DNA of 64,000 nucleotides from Candidatus Methanarcanum hacksteinii (GTDB lineage: Archaea; Thermoplasmatota; Thermoplasmata; Methanomassiliicoccales; Methanomethylophilaceae), in contig LVVQ01000001.1 in the NCBI GenBank assembly GCA_006954405.1, positions 744,001 to 808,000 on the forward strand, written 5' to 3'. The position numbers were made by a program, and so were the translations under genes. Shown piece after piece: positions 60,372 to 64,000 of this stretch. Numbering within the stretch: the stretch's first letter is position 1; each line of letters starts with the position of its first letter. The notes below the pieces were generated by a model. The model had not been told where the DNA came from, searched no databases, and saw nothing but the letters and a program-made list of their open reading frames with translations.

Positions 60372-60838
60372 TGTTGGATGTGGGCGATTCCTTCCCACAC
60401 TTCATCCTTCCCGATGAGAATGGGGAGATATTCGATTCGAAATACCTGGAAGGGATAAGGTATATTGTGTACTTCTATCCGAAGGATAACACATCAGGAT
60501 GTACGAAAGAGGCTCAGACATTCAATGAGGTTTATACAAAACTGATGATAAGGAATGTACCTGTTATCGGTATCAGCAAGGATAGTCCGGAATCTCACCG
60601 TAAATTCATCGCCAAGAACGATCTCAAATTCAAATTGTTATCTGATTCAGACCATACTCTGATGGAACAGGTCGGTGCATGGGGTAAGAAGATGATGTAT
60701 GGGAAAGAGGTGGAAGGTACCATCCGTTCCACATTCATCATCGGCAAGGACGGTAAAGTAGAGGCCTGTTGGTATAAGGTCAAAGTGGATGGACATGCCG
60801 ATACGGTCTATTCTACGGTCAAGTCCTTGATGCAGTGA
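60371..60838 (+). CDS. bcp: Peroxiredoxin (Bcp/PrxQ type)
   Basis: This 155-residue thioredoxin-fold peroxidase has the active site YFYPKDNTSGCTKEAQTF, with peroxidatic Cys at about 44. In most PrxQ enzymes a second Cys follows five residues later (CTKEAC); here that residue is Gln, so it should act as a 1-Cys enzyme or use another resolving partner. STFIIGKDGKVEACWYKVK near the end is typical. It overlaps pheT by one base and its 3' end overlaps the opposite gene by 20 nt. Confidence 0.93.
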   Translation: MLDVGDSFPHFILPDENGEIFDSKYLEGIRYIVYFYPKDNTSGCTKEAQTFNEVYTKLMIRNVPVIGISKDSPESHRKFIAKNDLKFKLLSDSDHTLMEQVGAWGKKMMYGKEVEGTIRSTFIIGKDGKVEACWYKVKVDGHADTVYSTVKSLMQ

Positions 60839-61490
60839 AAGGTCTGCTTATAACAGTACCTTTCCTGTCATCGTTCCTTTCAGGCATGTCAAAGGATGAT
60901 GCCTTAACGGTAGCTATGATGGGAAATCTGCCATATCTCTTGAACATTGGTATGTTTCCGCTGTTGGATCCTTCCACAGACAGGATATCATTGACGATTG
61001 AGATATCACTGCAATCGAGTTCGACATCTTTCTTCAATATCGAACCGGTCAGTTTTGCAACCTCGTTCCCTTTTTCTGTCGCAGATAATATGATGCACAT
61101 AGGATTGATCCTCGTCGCTATGTCGGAGAGTGCATCTGCATAGAGTTTTGGATCATAATCCTCCAGATCCTTGGATCTTATGTGGTAGATTGTATCTACT
61201 CCGTATGAGAACAACACATTATACAAAGGTTTGATATCAGCAGGTCCGGTGATCATGGCGAATATCCTGTCGTTGGATATCGACCTGAGTTTCCCTATCA
61301 GTTTTATGACAGCATCATCTATCTTCGAATCGACGGTCTCTGCCCAGATCAATGAACCTAATCCTGTATCCTGATTCAGGTCATATCTCGACAACATACC
61401 TGGTGGCAATCTATCGTCATCGGATTGACAGCTCCCACCGGAACAACTGCCTGAGGAACAGTTTCCGCCACTGCATCTGTCAGACATCAT
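60819..61490 (-). CDS. Stand-alone ETF-alpha N-domain-like protein with Cys-rich head
   Basis: This is a 223-residue protein. The first 21 residues are Cys-Gly-Ser repeats (CSGGNCSSGSCSGGSC). The remainder (about 45-205) follows the pattern of the N-terminal domain of electron-transfer flavoprotein alpha subunits: LIWAETVDSKIDDAVIKLIG, then IFAMITGPADIKPLYNVLFS, DTIYHI, MCIILSATEKGNEVAKL and VELDCSDI. The FAD-binding C-terminal domain of EtfA is missing and no etfB is adjacent. It overlaps the next upstream gene by 4 nt. It may use the Cys head to carry metal or Fe-S (inference). Confidence 0.65.
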   Translation of the reverse strand: MMSDRCSGGNCSSGSCSGGSCQSDDDRLPPGMLSRYDLNQDTGLGSLIWAETVDSKIDDAVIKLIGKLRSISNDRIFAMITGPADIKPLYNVLFSYGVDTIYHIRSKDLEDYDPKLYADALSDIATRINPMCIILSATEKGNEVAKLTGSILKKDVELDCSDISIVNDILSVEGSNSGNIPMFKRYGRFPIIATVKASSFDMPERNDDRKGTVISRPFTASRT

Positions 61491-62434
61491 TCATCCCATA
61501 TCCTGGGAAGCATGGCGTTGAGCACTGATTGTTCTGTCAGCTCTCTTCTGTCAAGGAGACCTTTGCTCAATATGCCGATCGCACCTTGCTCTCTGCCGAT
61601 ATCATTCTCTGCATATGTCGCACCCATGGCTTCGCCAACGGTCTTCCCGTTGCGGACGAGTTCTGCGATCTTATCGGGATATCTGAATCCTGAACCCATG
61701 CCAATCGTTATCTTCCCGGTGTCATCGATGATAGCACAGTGTTGAATATCATATAACCCATCATATCTCTCAAAGACGCCTGCTTCGATCCCCACAGCCA
61801 TCTTGTGATTGCCGAGAGCATCTTTGGCCCTGTTGATAGCACCTTTTACAGTCTCATCTTCGAACGGTTGTTCGGATACGCCACTCTTCGAATCGACAGG
61901 GAAGATCCTTACGCTGCCGTAGATCTTCTCCATGACAATCCTTACAGCCTCGACCTTGACAGGATTCAGGGAACCGACCGCGATATCGATCGCATCCATG
62001 GAACCATCACGTGAACAGACACCATTCATGATATCGGATGATGATATCTTGCTGCCATCATCCTTCTCGATCGATCTTACGACTGAGAGTTTCAAAGGTT
62101 CATCGGAGAAGGTGGATCTCCATTCGATGACCTTCTTCCCATTCTTCAAGCTCTCATCGGATACCACTAGTACGTCGACATCGGCCATGATGTCCTCCGG
62201 GCCGTACATGTCGTCGATACAGAAGATGTCCGCTTCCTTATTATTTGCTTTGAGATATTCTCTGACGGCCTTCTCTCTTATGTAATATGGATTGACCCTT
62301 GTGCGTGTCTCCGATGCCATCCTGTCGGATGTTATCCCTATGCACACATCTTTGGAAAGAGAGAATGCCCTCTTGAGCAATGCTATGTGTCCTTCGTGAA
62401 GGACATTGAACGTTCCTGCTACTGCGACGATCAT
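61487..62434 (-). CDS. Fusion: phosphopantetheine adenylyltransferase-like plus ITP/XTP phosphatase (DUF84)
   Basis: This is a 315-residue two-domain protein. Residues about 1-150 form a nucleotidylyltransferase of the CoaD/archaeal PPAT type: VAVAGTFNVLHEGHIALLKRA (HxGH motif, about 12-15) and a KISSSDIM signature (about 126-133). Residues about 145-315 are a YjjX/DUF84 non-canonical purine NTPase: VGSLNPVKVEAV, SEQPFEDETVKGAINRA and VGIEAGVFE. One enzyme serves CoA synthesis, the other nucleotide-pool cleaning. The ATG overlaps the stop of the DUF2116 gene; a longer in-frame start is rejected. Confidence 0.9.
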   Translation of the reverse strand: MIVAVAGTFNVLHEGHIALLKRAFSLSKDVCIGITSDRMASETRTRVNPYYIREKAVREYLKANNKEADIFCIDDMYGPEDIMADVDVLVVSDESLKNGKKVIEWRSTFSDEPLKLSVVRSIEKDDGSKISSSDIMNGVCSRDGSMDAIDIAVGSLNPVKVEAVRIVMEKIYGSVRIFPVDSKSGVSEQPFEDETVKGAINRAKDALGNHKMAVGIEAGVFERYDGLYDIQHCAIIDDTGKITIGMGSGFRYPDKIAELVRNGKTVGEAMGATYAENDIGREQGAIGILSKGLLDRRELTEQSVLNAMLPRIWDE

Positions 62435-62643
62435 AATCTTCCGATGACTATGGCAATGACCATGACACCTACTGCGGCCAACCATATCAGCAGAAGTTTG
62501 TTCTTACTCTTGGTGAGCTCTTCTCTTTTAGTGTCCTTGCATTTATCGGAGCAATACCTTCCATTGCCGTCGATGAATGCCTTGCCACAATAGATGCAGT
62601 GTTTGTGCTGGGGTATCCTCTCGGTAGGTTCTGCCATATTCAT
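62431..62643 (-). CDS. DUF2116-type zinc-ribbon membrane protein
   Basis: This is a 70-residue protein with CIYCGKAFIDGNGRYCSDKC (four Cys, about 16-35), a basic linker and one C-terminal membrane helix (LLIWLAAVGVMVIAIVIG). This is the archaeal DUF2116 pattern, a tail-anchored zinc ribbon of unknown role. It overlaps both neighbours by 4 nt, in an operon with trmY and ffh, so it may help ribosome- or membrane-linked processes (inference). Confidence 0.82.
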   Translation of the reverse strand: MNMAEPTERIPQHKHCIYCGKAFIDGNGRYCSDKCKDTKREELTKSKNKLLLIWLAAVGVMVIAIVIGRL

Positions 62644-63251
62644 CCCTCCATTCTTGTCACTCTGCGATCCATCTCATTCAGAACGATGATCATGCAGTGG
62701 TTCGCATGATAGCTTACAGGTCCGAGGTTGATCTTATCATATGGATATTCCGACATGATCCTCTCCTCCTCTTTGGTGGGGTCCCTGTCATCTCCGAGAA
62801 TGTAACATGGTTCCTCAGGGAATTCGTATTCCCTGACATCCTCGCCATCCTCTCTGAGGTAGATGAATCTACATTTGTCTGAGAGGTCCTTCATGACATC
62901 TTCGAATGACCTTCTTGATATGTATACTCCTGGTGATGACCTTATCTCATTCTTACCGTCGAGTTTCTTGAGAAGTGCATTCCTTATGAGTGACGCTGTG
63001 CTCCTCTCATCGGGATTGAGGTATTTCATATCAGGCCCATAGAATCTTACAGTCTTGGGCGCATCCGTTCCGCCTTCAAGCACGAGGTAGATCTCTGAAT
63101 CCTTTCTCAGGTCGTGGCTGAGGAAGAATGCGGAGTTGACGCACCTTACAAGGATATCTAATCTTCCGGCTCCGCCACAGATATCATCCAGTTTGAAATC
63201 GCCTGTTGTGTATGCACGGTGTCCGAGAACGATGAATCTGTTCACGTTCAT
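62640..63251 (-). CDS. trmY: tRNA (pseudouridine-54 N1)-methyltransferase TrmY
   Basis: This is a 203-residue SPOUT methyltransferase making m1-pseudouridine at tRNA position 54 in archaea. The N-terminal RFIVLGHRAYTTGDFKLDDI and GRLDILVRCVNSAFFLSHDL, then IYLVLEGG, and the trefoil-knot region YILGDDRDPTKEEERI with INLGPVSYHANHCMIIVLNE match the DUF358/TrmY family. It starts 4 nt into the ffh stop region (overlap), so it is co-translated with SRP54. Confidence 0.93.
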   Translation of the reverse strand: MNVNRFIVLGHRAYTTGDFKLDDICGGAGRLDILVRCVNSAFFLSHDLRKDSEIYLVLEGGTDAPKTVRFYGPDMKYLNPDERSTASLIRNALLKKLDGKNEIRSSPGVYISRRSFEDVMKDLSDKCRFIYLREDGEDVREYEFPEEPCYILGDDRDPTKEEERIMSEYPYDKINLGPVSYHANHCMIIVLNEMDRRVTRMEG

Positions 63252-64000
63252 TCCTCGCTGAGTTCGTTCTCGAGCTCTGAGAGATCGGACATGCCCATCT
63301 GTTTCATCATCTGTTTTCTCATCTTACGGTTGCTCATGACACCTTTGATGGCCTTCTTCGATGTGTTATATTGTTTCAGAAGCTCTCTGACATCCTGGAT
63401 GGATGTTCCTGATCCCTTGGCTATCCTTTGTACGCGGGATGCCTTGATCATCGAAGGATCCTCTTTCTCATCATTGGTCATGGAGTCCATGATGTATCTG
63501 TACTTCTGGAGTTTCGCCTGTGTGGCCTCATAATCCATCTTGTCTTCGAACTTGGACATACCGGGGATGAGTGACATGACCTTCTGCAAAGGCCCCATCT
63601 TGCTCATAGCCTTCAGTTGTTGATACATGTCGTTGAGTGTGAATTTACCGGACATGATGTTCTTTCCGGCATCCATCACATCCTGATCTTCTCCGATCTC
63701 TGTCTTTGCGATATCGACCAAAGCGGTTATGTCGCCCATTCCCAATAGACGGGAGATGAATTTGTTGGCGTTGAACGGCTCAAGGTCACGGATGTGCTCT
63801 CCTGTACCGAGACAAACGATCCTAGCATGTGTCTTCGATACTGCACTTAACGCACCTCCTCCTTTCGCGGTACCATCCATCTTGGTGAGTATGACGCCTG
63901 TGACGCCTACTGCATTATGGAATGCATCTGCCTGAGGTCCAGCCTGTTGTCCTACCTGCGAATCGAGAACGAGGAACCTCTCATCGGGTTTTGCGACAGC
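63248..64000 (-). CDS. ffh: Signal recognition particle protein SRP54, C-terminal part (partial)
   Basis: This is the GTPase that binds 7S RNA and signal peptides; only the last 251 codons are inside the window. The G domain end is visible: FLVLDSQVGQQA, then TGVILTKMDGTAKGGGALSA (TKxD specificity loop) and CLGTGEHIRDLEPF. The Met-rich M domain (about the last 120 residues) has MGPLQKVMSLIPGM and the RNA-binding helices with SRVQRIAKGSGTS. The frame stays open to the window edge. Its RNA partner is encoded at 32.3-32.7 kb. Confidence 0.97.
   Translation of the reverse strand, partial: AVAKPDERFLVLDSQVGQQAGPQADAFHNAVGVTGVILTKMDGTAKGGGALSAVSKTHARIVCLGTGEHIRDLEPFNANKFISRLLGMGDITALVDIAKTEIGEDQDVMDAGKNIMSGKFTLNDMYQQLKAMSKMGPLQKVMSLIPGMSKFEDKMDYEATQAKLQKYRYIMDSMTNDEKEDPSMIKASRVQRIAKGSGTSIQDVRELLKQYNTSKKAIKGVMSNRKMRKQMMKQMGMSDLSELENELSEE

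Noticed and set aside
1..64000. CRISPR arrays, insertion sequences, prophage genes, rRNA and in-frame amber (pyrrolysine) genes
   Set aside because: No regular spaced repeats, transposase, integrase or phage proteins were seen, no rRNA signature was found, and no two adjacent frames looked joined by an in-frame TAG.

Overview
The window reads as chromosome of a methanogenic archaeon, most likely a member of the Methanomassiliicoccales (Thermoplasmatota), probably a host-associated type. The evidence is an archaeal 7S SRP RNA, an S19e/PDCD5-like/L39e/L31e/aIF6 cluster, archaeal LeuRS and PheT, MptE, TrmY, HMG-CoA reductase, a methanogenesis marker 2-type PurM-like protein and TATA boxes about 27 nt before many start codons (leaderless mRNAs). 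The order-level assignment is inference; archaeal identity is firm. There are no insertion sequences, prophage or CRISPR arrays.

Layout. 1-1.2 kb: end of a TauA/NitT-type ABC importer operon, then tRNA-Cys. 1.6-8.2 kb: conserved archaeal protein, pyrD-pyrK-TPR operon, YbaK-type deacylase, cysteine desulfurase, a three-gene pilin-like operon and ThpR. 8.5-12 kb: ABC-2 exporter, DUF362 and DUF2284 redox/metal proteins. 12.3-15.2 kb: a second TauABC-like importer whose binding protein looks circularly permuted. 15.3-20.1 kb: small secreted protein, HAD phosphatase, CobW-like GTPase plus His-rich partner, tRNA-Leu, iorAB. 20.2-21.4 kb: ribbon-helix-helix regulator followed by a half-length FtsZ-like GTPase with a tandem structured leader. 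21.6-32.3 kb: leuS, ubiX, ribosomal cluster, metallo-hydrolase, DUF373-mptE, M50 protease, PurM-like protein. 32.3-37.2 kb: SRP RNA, a sodium:solute symporter with its tiny partner, a CPA2 antiporter, a Sel1 protein. 37.2-42 kb: arylacetate-CoA ligase operon with an ACT protein and a GTPase-dead SelB-like protein. 42-47.8 kb: small accessory genes and an XRE-cupin/acyl-CoA synthetase pair. 47.8-57.5 kb: second pilin pair, U32 peptidase, AGCS symporter/LysR, and the pilus ATPase/membrane-platform operon. 57.5-64 kb: hmgA, pheT, peroxiredoxin, ETF-like fragment protein, adenylyltransferase-NTPase fusion, trmY and the 3' part of ffh (SRP54).

How the genes connect. IorAB (aryl pyruvate to arylacetyl-CoA) and the two PaaK ligases suggest aryl/acyl acid metabolism. 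Three separated loci (two pilin-like operons and the pilus motor operon) each carry an 18-bp element, TAACTGTTAACTGTAATA or a 15/18 match, ending exactly 37 nt before the first start codon, followed by a TATA-like sequence. This suggests one co-regulated type IV pilus-like regulon and is the strongest new signal here. The second is the permuted TauA-like binding protein. The third is the CdrS-like/FtsZ-like pair with the tandem leader.
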